A stretch of 21,608 nt of DNA from a virus. Under the pieces are notes generated by a model that was not told where the DNA came from, searched no databases, and saw only the letters and a program-made list of their open reading frames with translations. The stretch is from IMG/VR virus record IMGVR_UViG_3300046810_000241, positions 1-21,608 of that record. One strand, 5' to 3'. The position numbers were made by a program, and so were the translations under genes. Below are positions 1 through 6,617 of the stretch, piece by piece (within the stretch, counting starts at the first letter, position 1; every line of letters begins with the position of its first letter).

Positions 1-1253
1 GTACCGGCCATCACACCCTTGAGCAGCTCGGCGAGCACCTGGGCGTCGACCACCGGGGTCACGAACTCAGGGTTCACCTTGAACTTGATCTGCTTGGGGT
101 CGTAGCCCCTCCACTCGGCGACATACCGGAGACCTTGCTCCACCGCCTCGGCCACCGTGATGACAATGCTGTGCAGCGTGGCGTGCTGGTCGTTCTGACG
201 CGTTTTGCGCGCCTCACCCGATTCCGTGCCTGCAACGTCCATAACCTTGGCGCCAGCCTCAAGCGCGGCGTTCTTCTGGTCATCCATGGCCTTGCGCACT
301 GCTTCGACGCCGGCGCCTTGGAACTCCAGGTAGCCACAGGACCCGCTAGGCCCAAGATCCCAAGCCGCTGATGGACCTGTGACGCTCAGCTCTACCGATT
401 CATCCATCCCAGCCACCCAGGGTTGCGGGTGGCTGGTCTGGTGCAGCGAGGTGAAGTAGTCAGCGCTCAACTGGTAGGACTTCAGCGCGGCCCGCGCCAT
501 GGTCAGCAGCGGCACCTCGTCGACGTCCGGCGAGTTGTCTGTCGACCCGCAGTAGATTACGGGCAAATAGGCCAGGCCTTTGACCAGACGGTTGTCGGTG
601 CCGGTAGTGCCCAGCGGCCGTTCGTTGTCGATCAGTTCGCCAGCCTCGTTGCGCACCGCGGTGTAGCAAACATCGCCCAGCATGAAGAACTCACGGAAAA
701 CGGTGTCGCAGTCATGGCTGTAGCGATCGCCACCCTTCTTGCGAAATTCACGAAACACCGAAAGGACCAGATCTTGCCGTCCGCCTTGATCAGCGGTGTC
801 CCAGTTGATCGCGTTGCGCGTGGCGTACGTCGAGAAGTACGGCTCGCCACGGTCATCGATGTTCGCCACCAGCGGCACCCGCCCATGGGAAATAGCCTGC
901 CGCACCATTCGGAAGAAAAGCTGCTTCAAGCCGAAGCCATCGGAGGTTGCGTTGTCAAGCAGACCCTTCAAGCCGTCGGGCAGCTCAATCTCCGGGATTA
1001 GGCGGGACACCAAGCCCATCATCGAGCGCAGCGAATCACGCACCCAGTGTTCGTACTGAGCCCGGTTCGTGTAGTTCTCGTAGAGGTACTTGTTGGCGGC
1101 AGCATCGATCTTCTCGGCCTCAACCATGCCGCTCGGCTTTGGCAGGTTGCGCTCAGTGCGCTTTACGGCGCACTCACCCTCGAGCGCGTCGTCCATCATC
1201 TCCCACTCGGCGATGTGCGCGTCGTAGTCGGGGTTTGTCGATTGCACTGGCAT
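1..1253 (-). CDS. Phage portal protein, DUF4055 family (partial, C-terminus beyond window)
   Basis: An open frame runs from an ATG at 1253 to the window edge, giving 417 residues with no stop. The protein starts MPVQSTNPDYDAHIAEW and resembles the DUF4055 family, which are phage portal or head-tail connector proteins. A portal forms the dodecameric ring at the capsid vertex through which the terminase pumps DNA. The segment near residues 325-375, with a GAGVEAVRKAMDD-like helix and an ESGEARKTRQND-like stretch, resembles the late portion of other portals. The start overlaps the terminase stop by one base (TGATG), so the two are probably translationally coupled. The terS-terL-portal order is the usual packaging order. 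The call rests on family resemblance plus position. The missing C-terminus lies left of base 1. Confidence 0.83.
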   Translation of the reverse strand, partial: MPVQSTNPDYDAHIAEWEMMDDALEGECAVKRTERNLPKPSGMVEAEKIDAAANKYLYENYTNRAQYEHWVRDSLRSMMGLVSRLIPEIELPDGLKGLLDNATSDGFGLKQLFFRMVRQAISHGRVPLVANIDDRGEPYFSTYATRNAINWDTADQGGRQDLVLSVFREFRKKGGDRYSHDCDTVFREFFMLGDVCYTAVRNEAGELIDNERPLGTTGTDNRLVKGLAYLPVIYCGSTDNSPDVDEVPLLTMARAALKSYQLSADYFTSLHQTSHPQPWVAGMDESVELSVTGPSAAWDLGPSGSCGYLEFQGAGVEAVRKAMDDQKNAALEAGAKVMDVAGTESGEARKTRQNDQHATLHSIVITVAEAVEQGLRYVAEWRGYDPKQIKFKVNPEFVTPVVDAQVLAELLKGVMAG

Positions 1254-2590
1254 CAGGCCAAGCCTCCAATTCGGCGTGTTCCGCCTGTGCGTTTGATGCA
1301 CGGCCACTCAACGTCGATGCAATACCCGATCGCCGTGGTGATGTGCTGGTAGTCGTTTTTCTGGTCTTCCTGGAAGGTCGAACCCATTTGGAGCTGAACC
1401 GTGCTCAGCCCCTTGTGGCACCAGGGAGCGGTAGCCGGGTTGATGAATAAGCTGGTTTCTCCTGACGCTGTCAGGATCTTCGCACGCACGGCGTTCTGCC
1501 GATCCTTGATGGATGGGTGAGCAGGCTTGACCTTGCGCGTATACGTCCAGCCATTGGCCTTCAGCACGCTCTCGATGTCGGTGTAGTCAGATGCGTGACC
1601 ATGCTTCTCGCCCGCCTTGCCCGCCGGGTCACCGTAGATCAGCACATGCTTGTTCTTGTGGTCCTTGAACTTGTCCACGAACTCAGCAGCCGACTGCTTC
1701 GAAACCGCGCTGATCAGCACGATCTCATCAAGCAGATAGAGGTCCTTGCCGTCGTTTCGCCGGACACCGATCGCGGATGACAGAGGCGTGAAGTTCTGGT
1801 CGTGCATCCACATCAGCTGCTCGTGCGGCTCAATGGCTGCATCCGTGGTGTTCGCCTTGCTGTAGTCCTCGTAGATACGGCCAGACGCCGTTTCGAACGA
1901 TGCTTCAAATTCCTGCTTGAATTGCTTGGCGGACATAGCCCGCTTCATTGCATCCATTACGTCTGCCGGAAGAATCTCGGCCGATTTCCAATGGAACACC
2001 CGGAAGTTGGGGTCATTGCCCGACTCCGCCTGCATGCACAGGTCGTAATAGTGGTTCAGGCCGTCCGGCACGCCGAGCAACCAGCACCAGGCCCGGTAAT
2101 CCGGCATGGTCGGGTTGACGGTGTTCAGCGCCGGGAGAATGTTTGCCTCCCAGGCATCCGGCTTGATGTCGGCAAACTCGTCGATGCCGCCACCAGTCCA
2201 CGGGATACCCTCGATCCGCTGCGGTTTATCCAGGCCAATGACGTGAATCTCGCTGCCATTGTCCAGATAGATGATCAGGTCCGACTCGGACGGCCGGCGG
2301 CTGTGCATGCAGCACAGCGTGAAGGCCTTGAGGTCATCCCAGAAGATCTTCTTGGCCTGGGCGTGCGTTGGTGCGGCGGCGAAGTACATGCCGCTGTACG
2401 CCGATGCCTGCTTCACCACGAAGCGCTTGAAACGCTCGGTCTTGCCGCTACGACGACCAGCAGGCACCAGCGGGAAGCGAATGCCTTCAGACACAGCGGC
2501 CACCAAGGCGAGCTGCACTGGGTGATCCTTTAGCGGGTACCAACGAGACAGCTGACGATCCAGCATCAGGTTGCCAGTGTTCGCGATCAT
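1253..2590 (-). CDS. terL: Terminase large subunit
   Basis: The 445-residue product is the ATPase/nuclease motor that cuts concatemeric phage DNA and packages it through the portal. A Walker A-type motif PAGRRSGKTE lies at residues 43-52. An adenine-motif-like segment AAAPTHAQAKKIFW lies at about 71-84. Walker B is GGGIDEF at 133-139, with D137 and catalytic E138. The C-terminal half has the acidic RNase H-like nuclease strands, including LYLLDEIVL and LIYGDPAG. The length is typical of the family. The start follows a GAGG ribosome site by 8 bases and overlaps the terS stop by 4 bases. The stop overlaps the portal start by 1 base. Nothing appears broken. Confidence 0.93.
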   Translation of the reverse strand: MIANTGNLMLDRQLSRWYPLKDHPVQLALVAAVSEGIRFPLVPAGRRSGKTERFKRFVVKQASAYSGMYFAAAPTHAQAKKIFWDDLKAFTLCCMHSRRPSESDLIIYLDNGSEIHVIGLDKPQRIEGIPWTGGGIDEFADIKPDAWEANILPALNTVNPTMPDYRAWCWLLGVPDGLNHYYDLCMQAESGNDPNFRVFHWKSAEILPADVMDAMKRAMSAKQFKQEFEASFETASGRIYEDYSKANTTDAAIEPHEQLMWMHDQNFTPLSSAIGVRRNDGKDLYLLDEIVLISAVSKQSAAEFVDKFKDHKNKHVLIYGDPAGKAGEKHGHASDYTDIESVLKANGWTYTRKVKPAHPSIKDRQNAVRAKILTASGETSLFINPATAPWCHKGLSTVQLQMGSTFQEDQKNDYQHITTAIGYCIDVEWPCIKRTGGTRRIGGLA

Positions 2591-3102
2591 GACGGCAGCC
2601 TCGCGATCAAATCGGCCAGCAGTTGAGCGTTGGAGTTGCCGCCGCCCTTCTCTATCAGCTTGAGCTCGGCCTTACGCTTCTCGATCTCAAGCAGTTTGAT
2701 TTCTTCATCCAGCGACTTGTCAGGCTCAACTCGGCGATTGACATAGACGTCACCCGTCTCTTTGGCTGCTTGCTCGTAAAGCTGGGCAGTCAGCGCCAGG
2801 TTGCGCATGTTCTCGGCCTTCTCGGCCAGCCGCCCAAGGCCGCGAAGTCGGTACGCGCGATTGGCAATGGGGATATCGGTTGTCTCTTCACGGAATCGCT
2901 TGCGAGCAGCGTGGAACAGGTTCACCCAGGTCTTGCCGAGCTTCTGCCCGGCAAACTTTGTCGGGTCGTGCGTTTCGCATTGCTGGCGAGTGATCTCGAT
3001 CCCGAATTCTGTCTTGACCGCCGCTACCACCTGGGAAGGTGTATCGAAGCAGGCCAATGCCTGAACGATAAAGGCTTTGACCTCGCTTCGTAGTACTGCC
3101 AT
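2587..3102 (-). CDS. terS: Terminase small subunit, DUF2280 family
   Basis: The 171-residue product resembles the DUF2280 family, found next to terL in Pseudomonas and other phages and taken as the DNA-recognition subunit of the terminase. The N-terminal half (KAFIVQALACFDTPSQVVAA, then ITRQQCETHDPTK) looks like a helix-turn-helix that would read the pac or cos site. The middle (IANRAYRLRGLGRLAEKAE) and the charged C-terminal helix (EEIKLLEIEKRKAELKLIEK) suggest an oligomerising coiled coil. I chose the ATG at 3102. An in-frame TTG at 3120 would add six residues, but its only ribosome-site match is too close to it. The gene overlaps terL by 4 bases. Confidence 0.85.
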   Translation of the reverse strand: MAVLRSEVKAFIVQALACFDTPSQVVAAVKTEFGIEITRQQCETHDPTKFAGQKLGKTWVNLFHAARKRFREETTDIPIANRAYRLRGLGRLAEKAENMRNLALTAQLYEQAAKETGDVYVNRRVEPDKSLDEEIKLLEIEKRKAELKLIEKGGGNSNAQLLADLIARLPS

Positions 3103-3134
3103 AGGGTTGTCATCCGTCAATACCTGTCATGGAA

Positions 3135-3758
3135 TCAGGCCGACTTGAGCAGACAGGTTCCGCAGGCCCTCGCAATGTTCAATTTCCCCACCTCAGCAGG
3201 ACTGTTTGCTGCATCCACCAACGCTTGAACGTCAGGGCTTGCACCGTACCGGCGGACGACGCCGACGAACTCTTCGACGTCGTGGCCGCGCATCTCAAGC
3301 TTAGGCGCGCCCTCCTTGTTGAAGGCTGGCTGGCCGTACTTATCGTTGGCGTGTGCGATGTGATAAAGCTCGTGCTCTACCAGCGCGCAGAAGTCGGTGT
3401 CGCTGCACTGGGCGCAGTAGTCAGCAGCCAAGGTGATGATGAAGGCCGGCACATCGCCGAACCAATCACGCATCTGTTGTTCCATTCGAGCCTTCTGCCA
3501 ACCGCCGGCGCGGAAAGCCACTTGCTCGGCCTGGCCCAGGACTGTGCGGCCCTGCTTGTTGAAGCTCGACGACGCCCACATGACCCGGATGTCTGCATCC
3601 AGTAGGTGGGCATGGTCTTCGTTGTGAATGCTGCCGGTGCTGGCAAGGATCTCGGCTTGGAGCCATTCCCATACTTCAGGGGCTGGAGTCAGGCGGATAC
3701 CGAAGTCGGAGAGGTCGGACAGATCAGGCAGGGATGTTGGAGGACATGGCCTGTTCAT
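3135..3758 (-). CDS. Putative phage metallopeptidase
   Basis: The 207-residue product carries a zinc-binding HELYH motif at residues 129-133 (HExxH form) in the context CALVEHELYHIAHA. A conserved-looking MRGHDVEEF follows at 156-164 and could supply the third ligand or a structural element. This matches the putative phage metallopeptidase domain often found beside terminase genes. Its substrate is unknown. No signal peptide is visible, so it should act in the cytoplasm or on the virion. The start has a GGAG ribosome site 6 bases upstream. The gene lies 32 bases upstream of terS in the same direction, so it is probably cotranscribed with the packaging genes. The family is well supported; the function is inferred. 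Confidence 0.8.
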   Translation of the reverse strand: MNRPCPPTSLPDLSDLSDFGIRLTPAPEVWEWLQAEILASTGSIHNEDHAHLLDADIRVMWASSSFNKQGRTVLGQAEQVAFRAGGWQKARMEQQMRDWFGDVPAFIITLAADYCAQCSDTDFCALVEHELYHIAHANDKYGQPAFNKEGAPKLEMRGHDVEEFVGVVRRYGASPDVQALVDAANSPAEVGKLNIARACGTCLLKSA

Positions 3759-3876
3759 GGGTCACTCCCTCATAAGATATCTGCGAATGAAAGAAAACTT
3801 CCATAGATCCTATATTAGGGTTACGATCCTGATATCGGATTCGAATGACGGATCTGAAAAGCACCTGGAGAGGCTC
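3759..3876. promoter_or_regulatory. AT-rich divergent intergenic region
   Basis: This 118-bp gap separates the minus-strand metallopeptidase from the plus-strand gene at 3877 and is clearly richer in A/T than its flanks. On the plus strand a -10-like TATATT lies at 3811-3816, but no good -35 sits at standard spacing. On the minus strand the overlapping TAATAT is equally incomplete. A promoter for the plus-strand gene is expected here because no other gene reads into it. The exact boxes are not resolved. Confidence 0.35.
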
Positions 3877-4236
3877 ATGCGCACACCAATTCAAACAGCA
3901 ATACTTTTGTCAGTACTTTTCAAACGGTCAGAGCTCAGCCGCGTACGGATTAGCCAAAAAACCTTGAAGCTTCTGTCGTACCGGTTCCGGTTGAAATCAG
4001 CTTTTGTCGTTTCCGTTTCTGACGCCCTTGCCGACTTTGGCTTGTATCTGATCGAGTTGGACACTGGCGGTTACGCCCTTGTATCGGCAAAAAGTCTGGA
4101 AGGCGCTAAAGCCGTCACGGCAAAACGTCTGATGGGGGATATCCTGAAGCGGCTTGTTGACGGCGCTGAGTTGGACTTCGAATCCCTTGAGGAAGAGGCT
4201 CTTGCGGAAGCTGAAGATCCGGTTGAGGAAGACTAA
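3877..4236 (+). CDS. Unrecognised small protein on the strand opposite to the late operon (moron candidate)
   Basis: The 119-residue product starts MRTPIQTAILLSVLFKRSEL and ends in a strongly acidic tail (about residues 95-119: FESLEEEALAEAEDPVEED). The body is basic and hydrophobic, with no motif or signal peptide I can name. The ATG at 3877 has a GGAG ribosome site 6 bases upstream. Longer in-frame starts to the left would run antisense through the metallopeptidase gene, so I rejected them. It is encoded against the direction of the surrounding late genes and has its own AT-rich upstream region. That is the usual arrangement of a lysogenic-conversion gene expressed from the prophage. The function is unknown. 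Confidence 0.7.
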   Translation: MRTPIQTAILLSVLFKRSELSRVRISQKTLKLLSYRFRLKSAFVVSVSDALADFGLYLIELDTGGYALVSAKSLEGAKAVTAKRLMGDILKRLVDGAELDFESLEEEALAEAEDPVEED

Positions 4237-4271
4237 CTTCATAACCCGTGCCGCACTCACCTGTGGCACAC

Positions 4272-4526
4272 CTACCCTTCCGCGTTATCCAGCAGCACAT
4301 CAATTAGCTTCTGCTCACCCAGGCGCATCGCACCCAGACATTGCAAGTCGTCGCACTTAGGGCCAAGACCGAACACGGTCACCTCCCCCTTCGCGCCGAT
4401 CAGCGTCAAGGCGCCTACGGTGCACTCTGGGTGCTCACCCGCGTCGAGGTCATCGGCAATCTTGCGCAGGGTCTTGGCAGCATCGCGCCAGTCCTCCCTC
4501 TTGAACTCCAGAACCTTGACTGTCAT
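4272..4526 (-). CDS. Hypothetical phage protein, 84 aa
   Basis: The 84-residue product starts MTVKVLEFKREDWRDAAKTL. An amphipathic N-terminal helix (REDWRDAAKTLRKIADDL) is followed by short beta-type segments (TVGALTLIGAKGEVTVFGLG) and a closing helix (RLGEQKLIDVLLDNAEG). I do not recognise a family with a known function. The ATG overlaps the stop of the preceding gene by 4 bases (ATGA), so the two are coupled. It sits between the lysis-type genes and the metallopeptidase. Its stop converges with the plus-strand gene ending at 4236, leaving a 35-bp gap. Confidence 0.72.
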   Translation of the reverse strand: MTVKVLEFKREDWRDAAKTLRKIADDLDAGEHPECTVGALTLIGAKGEVTVFGLGPKCDDLQCLGAMRLGEQKLIDVLLDNAEG

Positions 4527-4714
4527 ACGGTCACCATCTGGTGTGTCTGTGCATGGGCGTGACCGTGGAGCAATCCAACGATCAGGCCCTGGGGCAGTCC
4601 GGCAGCCTTGGCAGCGTCCACGGCATCAGCAATGGCCTTGTCGAGAGCGCTTACAGCAGTGTTGATGTCCTGGCTCATCGGTAGCGCATGACGCAGGCGT
4701 GTAACGTTGCTCAT
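4523..4714 (-). CDS. Hypothetical phage protein, 63 aa
   Basis: The 63-residue product starts MSNVTRLRHALPMSQDINTA. It is predicted to be largely helical (AVSALDKAIADAVDAAKAAGL), with a histidine-rich stretch near the end (LLHGHAHAQTHQM). I chose the ATG at 4714, which has a GAGG ribosome site 8 bases upstream. An upstream in-frame ATG would add only seven residues and has no such site. The gene overlaps the next gene by 4 bases. The function is unknown. The histidines could bind metal, but nothing else supports that. Confidence 0.68.
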   Translation of the reverse strand: MSNVTRLRHALPMSQDINTAVSALDKAIADAVDAAKAAGLPQGLIVGLLHGHAHAQTHQMVTV

Positions 4715-4763
4715 CTGCAGAACCTCGCGCCACAATTTGGCGAACTCGAAAACGTGGCGCGGA

Positions 4764-5108
4764 TTATTGCTTCCGACGATCGATGCCTTCAGGCGCCTTC
4801 GGGCAGTTCATGCAGTGTTCGCAGCTGAGCGTCCGGCAGAGCCAGACCTTCACCCGCTGCCAGTACGTGACCATGAAGATGTGGCGGGCGCCTGCCAGGG
4901 CCAGGGCGACGTGCAGCGTCAGGCCGGCGGTGGTCGGGCCGAAAAATATGTTCTGGCTGCGTACTGAAACGACGAAGCCTGTGATGGCGATCGTGGTGTA
5001 GATCAGCTTCCCGAGGATGCCGTCCCTCACCTTCCCGCTCAGCACGCACCAGGTAGCCCACAGCGCGATAAGGCCGCAGGCGATGGAGTTGATCAATTCA
5101 AGATTCAT
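4764..5108 (-). CDS. Three-segment membrane protein with cysteine-rich tail, next to the holin
   Basis: The 114-residue product has three hydrophobic segments at about residues 5-23, 33-50 and 60-80. A short charged C-terminal tail carries a cysteine cluster (CRTLSCEHCMNC, about residues 91-102). It overlaps the upstream holin-like gene by 4 bases, so the two membrane proteins are probably made together. Pairs of small membrane proteins are typical of lysis cassettes. This one could be a second holin, an antiholin or a lysis regulator. I cannot name the family with confidence. The cysteine cluster is unusual for a holin. Confidence 0.72.
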   Translation of the reverse strand: MNLELINSIACGLIALWATWCVLSGKVRDGILGKLIYTTIAITGFVVSVRSQNIFFGPTTAGLTLHVALALAGARHIFMVTYWQRVKVWLCRTLSCEHCMNCPKAPEGIDRRKQ

Positions 5109-5443
5109 GGTGGATTGCCTCCCCCGAACCGCTGGCGGATAAGCGCCCAGAGGTCAGCGGCTTTGATGGCTCGGTTGATTGCTGCCAGGAGCGAGCCGCC
5201 GAAGGTGCCCAGCAAAAAGCCAATCCCGGCAACGATCTTCGGCTCGGTGACATTCAGGTAGGCGCTTACCATGCTCGTCAGGTAAAGAGAGCAGGCTACC
5301 CCGGTGACCAAGAACACCAGCCAGGCGCGCCAGTCGGACAAGTCGTCCTTGTGCCACCAGCTCGCAACAACGGCCCCAATCAGGCCCGCAATCAACAATT
5401 CGAACCTGTCGATCTTGTCGAGCAGGCGCTGTAGATACTCCAT
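5105..5443 (-). CDS. Putative holin (class I-like, three membrane segments)
   Basis: The 112-residue product starts MEYLQRLLDKIDRFELLIAG and has three hydrophobic segments at about residues 18-32, 43-60 and 73-92. They are separated by short polar loops, and the C-terminus is basic (RQRFGGGNPP). The size, topology and position as the first late gene after the Q-like gene match a phage holin, which opens the inner membrane at the end of infection. I chose the ATG at 5443 because GGAG lies 8 bases upstream. An ATG at 5464 has no ribosome site. No endolysin gene is in the window, so the rest of the lysis module must be elsewhere. Confidence 0.75.
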   Translation of the reverse strand: MEYLQRLLDKIDRFELLIAGLIGAVVASWWHKDDLSDWRAWLVFLVTGVACSLYLTSMVSAYLNVTEPKIVAGIGFLLGTFGGSLLAAINRAIKAADLWALIRQRFGGGNPP

Positions 5444-5478
5444 GCGCTCGACTCCGTGGGGCATGTTTGGGAATTAAA

Positions 5479-5528
5479 TCGGCTCACACAGCACTCCCAG
5501 CTCGGAGCAATGGGTGTGGTGGAGCCGA
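5479..5528 (-). repeat. Inverted repeat in the holin leader
   Basis: TCGGCTC at 5479-5485 and GAGCCGA at 5522-5528 are perfect 7-bp arms with 36 bases between them. The repeat lies in the minus-strand transcript between the terminator-like hairpin at 5538-5559 and the holin start. It could fold as a long-loop stem in the leader. A role in lysis timing is possible but unsupported. Confidence 0.35.
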
Positions 5529-5530
5529 AA

Positions 5531-5559
5531 ACGAAAAGGCCCCCACATGTGCAGAGGCC
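5531..5559 (-). terminator. Intrinsic terminator upstream of the holin gene
   Basis: Read on the minus strand, GGCC at 5559-5556 opens a 9-bp stem (three G-T wobbles) with a 4-base ACAT loop, closing at 5538. It is followed by TTTTCGTTTTC. It lies between the Q-position gene and the holin, where lambda-type phages place the late terminator that Q overrides. The wobbles make it weaker than the hairpin at 5843-5863. Confidence 0.55.
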
Positions 5560-5573
5560 CTGAATAGGTGCGC

Positions 5574-5579
5574 TACAAT
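5574..5579 (+). promoter_or_regulatory. -10-like box before the zinc-ribbon gene
   Basis: TACAAT lies 30 bases upstream of the plus-strand ATG at 5609. No convincing -35 is present at 16-18 bp spacing, so this is only a partial promoter match. The downstream gene needs its own promoter because everything around it is on the other strand. Confidence 0.35.
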
Positions 5580-5608
5580 TCATTGAAATTGTATTGAGGT
5601 GAATTTCT

Positions 5609-5836
5609 ATGCGATCCATACCTAACTCGGCCTGCAGATCATGCGGTCGACCTAGCACCAGGCATTCAAACGATGCTTGCTTGTCAGATATTGGAGGCGG
5701 CCAACGCTGCAAGGCTGCGCTTCATTCCATTGGACCGAATGATTTGCATACCTGCACCCGATGCGCAGGATCTGGTCGTGAAGACGGCCGTACCTGCCCG
5801 TTATGCGCAGGATTCGGACAAGAATACCGTCCATAA
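5609..5836 (+). CDS. Small zinc-ribbon protein with paired DnaJ-type CxxCxGxG motifs
   Basis: The 75-residue product has an N-terminal CRSCG and two C-terminal motifs of the DnaJ zinc-finger form, CTRCAGSG and CPLCAGFG, separated by a short loop. Together they should bind one zinc ion, with further cysteines available for a second. There is no J-domain, so it is not a DnaJ. GAGGTGA lies 6 bases before the ATG and is an excellent ribosome site. The gene sits alone on the plus strand between the Q-position gene and the holin, and ends 6 bases before a strong hairpin. A role in protein or nucleic-acid binding is plausible, but the function is unknown. Lysogen expression is inferred from its orientation. 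Confidence 0.75.
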   Translation: MRSIPNSACRSCGRPSTRHSNDACLSDIGGGQRCKAALHSIGPNDLHTCTRCAGSGREDGRTCPLCAGFGQEYRP

Positions 5837-5842
5837 ACGAAA

Positions 5843-5863
5843 AACCCGGCGCTTGGCCGGGTT
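5843..5863 (-). terminator. Strong hairpin terminator, tR'-like on minus, possibly bidirectional
   Basis: AACCCGGC (5843-5850) and GCCGGGTT (5856-5863) form a perfect 8-bp stem with a 5-base loop. On the minus strand it is followed by a T-rich run (TTTTTCGTTT). On the plus strand it follows the stop of the zinc-ribbon gene by 6 bases, but its T-run is poor there. On the minus strand it lies about 36-56 bases downstream of the start predicted for the promoter at 5906-5934, as expected for a Q-dependent late terminator. Confidence 0.75.
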
Positions 5864-5905
5864 CAGGTTTTCGTGTGCGTTTCGCGTTACTTGTGCACTA
5901 TGGGA

Positions 5906-5934
5906 AAAGTACGCGCAAAACCCCGTCATGTCAA
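5906..5934 (-). promoter_or_regulatory. pR'-like late promoter candidate
   Basis: Reading the minus strand, a perfect -35 TTGACA (5934-5929) is followed by a 17-base spacer and a weak -10 TACTTT (5911-5906). The -35 starts 6 bases after the stop of the Q-position gene. Transcripts would run into the two terminators and then the holin, terminase and portal genes. This is the arrangement of the lambda late promoter. The weak -10 keeps confidence moderate. Confidence 0.5.
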
Positions 5935-5939
5935 TATGA

Positions 5940-6617
5940 TTATGCCGCCTCTTGATCTTTTTCCGCGTGGATCACCTGCCATAGTGGTTGTTGAGCCTGA
6001 ATATCCACTTCCTTGATCACTTCTTTCAGGGATTGCCACAGGTCGAGCCAGTCACGCGTCCAGTTCTTCGGATCGATGGTGACGCCAAAGAATGTCAGCA
6101 TCTCAGCCGCAACACGGGCAGGCCCCCACTCTGCCGATCCGGCTACCTCCCCCTTGTACGATTGCAGGGCCAGAGTCACCAGGTACTGCGCCTTAACGCG
6201 CTTGGCTGATGTCAGGTCAGGCAGCGCCGCCTTGGCGGTGATCAGCAACACCGCGTTCAACAGGTGCCGCATGTTCATCGCCGGGTGGTACAGGTAGTGC
6301 CCGAACTGCTGCACCTGGAACGGCAAGGTGTCGATGGCGCGCAGTACCTTGCCGATGGTGGCCAGGTGCGCGGCGCGGGCGGTGGAGCGGCCAGCGGGCG
6401 TTCCGCGCGTCTCGCTGATGCTGATCTTCTGGCGCACAACCTGAATGCGCTCCTCCTTGTCTTCCCCCAGTGCAGCGAACACGGCCTCGGCGCGGCGCAT
6501 GCGCTGCCCCCTCTTGATCGGTGCCGATTGCGCCTTGTCGATGGCCACAGCGCTGATCGACGCGTTCGATTCGTGCTGAGCCTCAGTCCACACCTGCCTT
6601 GCGTTGATCAGTTTCAT
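5940..6617 (-). CDS. Q-position protein, putative late antiterminator
   Basis: The 225-residue product starts MKLINARQVWTEAQHESNAS. It has a basic segment near residues 33-48 (APIKRGQRMRRAEAVF) and another near 70-86 (ETRGTPAGRSTARAAH). A C-terminal half rich in aromatic and leucine residues ends WQVIHAEKDQEAA. It is the last gene of the early operon, directly after ninG (4-base overlap) and directly before a pR'-like promoter and two terminators. That is exactly where lambdoid phages encode Q. Similar Pseudomonas phage proteins have been labelled antitermination proteins, but I see no diagnostic motif, so the function rests on position. The frame stays open upstream into ninG; the coupled ATG at 6617 is the sensible start. 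Confidence 0.62.
   Translation of the reverse strand: MKLINARQVWTEAQHESNASISAVAIDKAQSAPIKRGQRMRRAEAVFAALGEDKEERIQVVRQKISISETRGTPAGRSTARAAHLATIGKVLRAIDTLPFQVQQFGHYLYHPAMNMRHLLNAVLLITAKAALPDLTSAKRVKAQYLVTLALQSYKGEVAGSAEWGPARVAAEMLTFFGVTIDPKNWTRDWLDLWQSLKEVIKEVDIQAQQPLWQVIHAEKDQEAA

Noticed and set aside
423-1001. A 192-codon plus-strand frame at the left end
   Set aside because: It is antisense to the portal gene, which is continuous from 1253 to the window edge.
1802-2533. A 243-codon plus-strand frame
   Set aside because: It lies entirely antisense to the terminase large subunit, whose motifs are intact. It has no plausible protein features.
3628-3876. An 83-codon N-terminal extension of the plus-strand gene ending at 4236
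   Set aside because: It would run antisense through the metallopeptidase start and promoter region; the ATG at 3877 has a good ribosome site.
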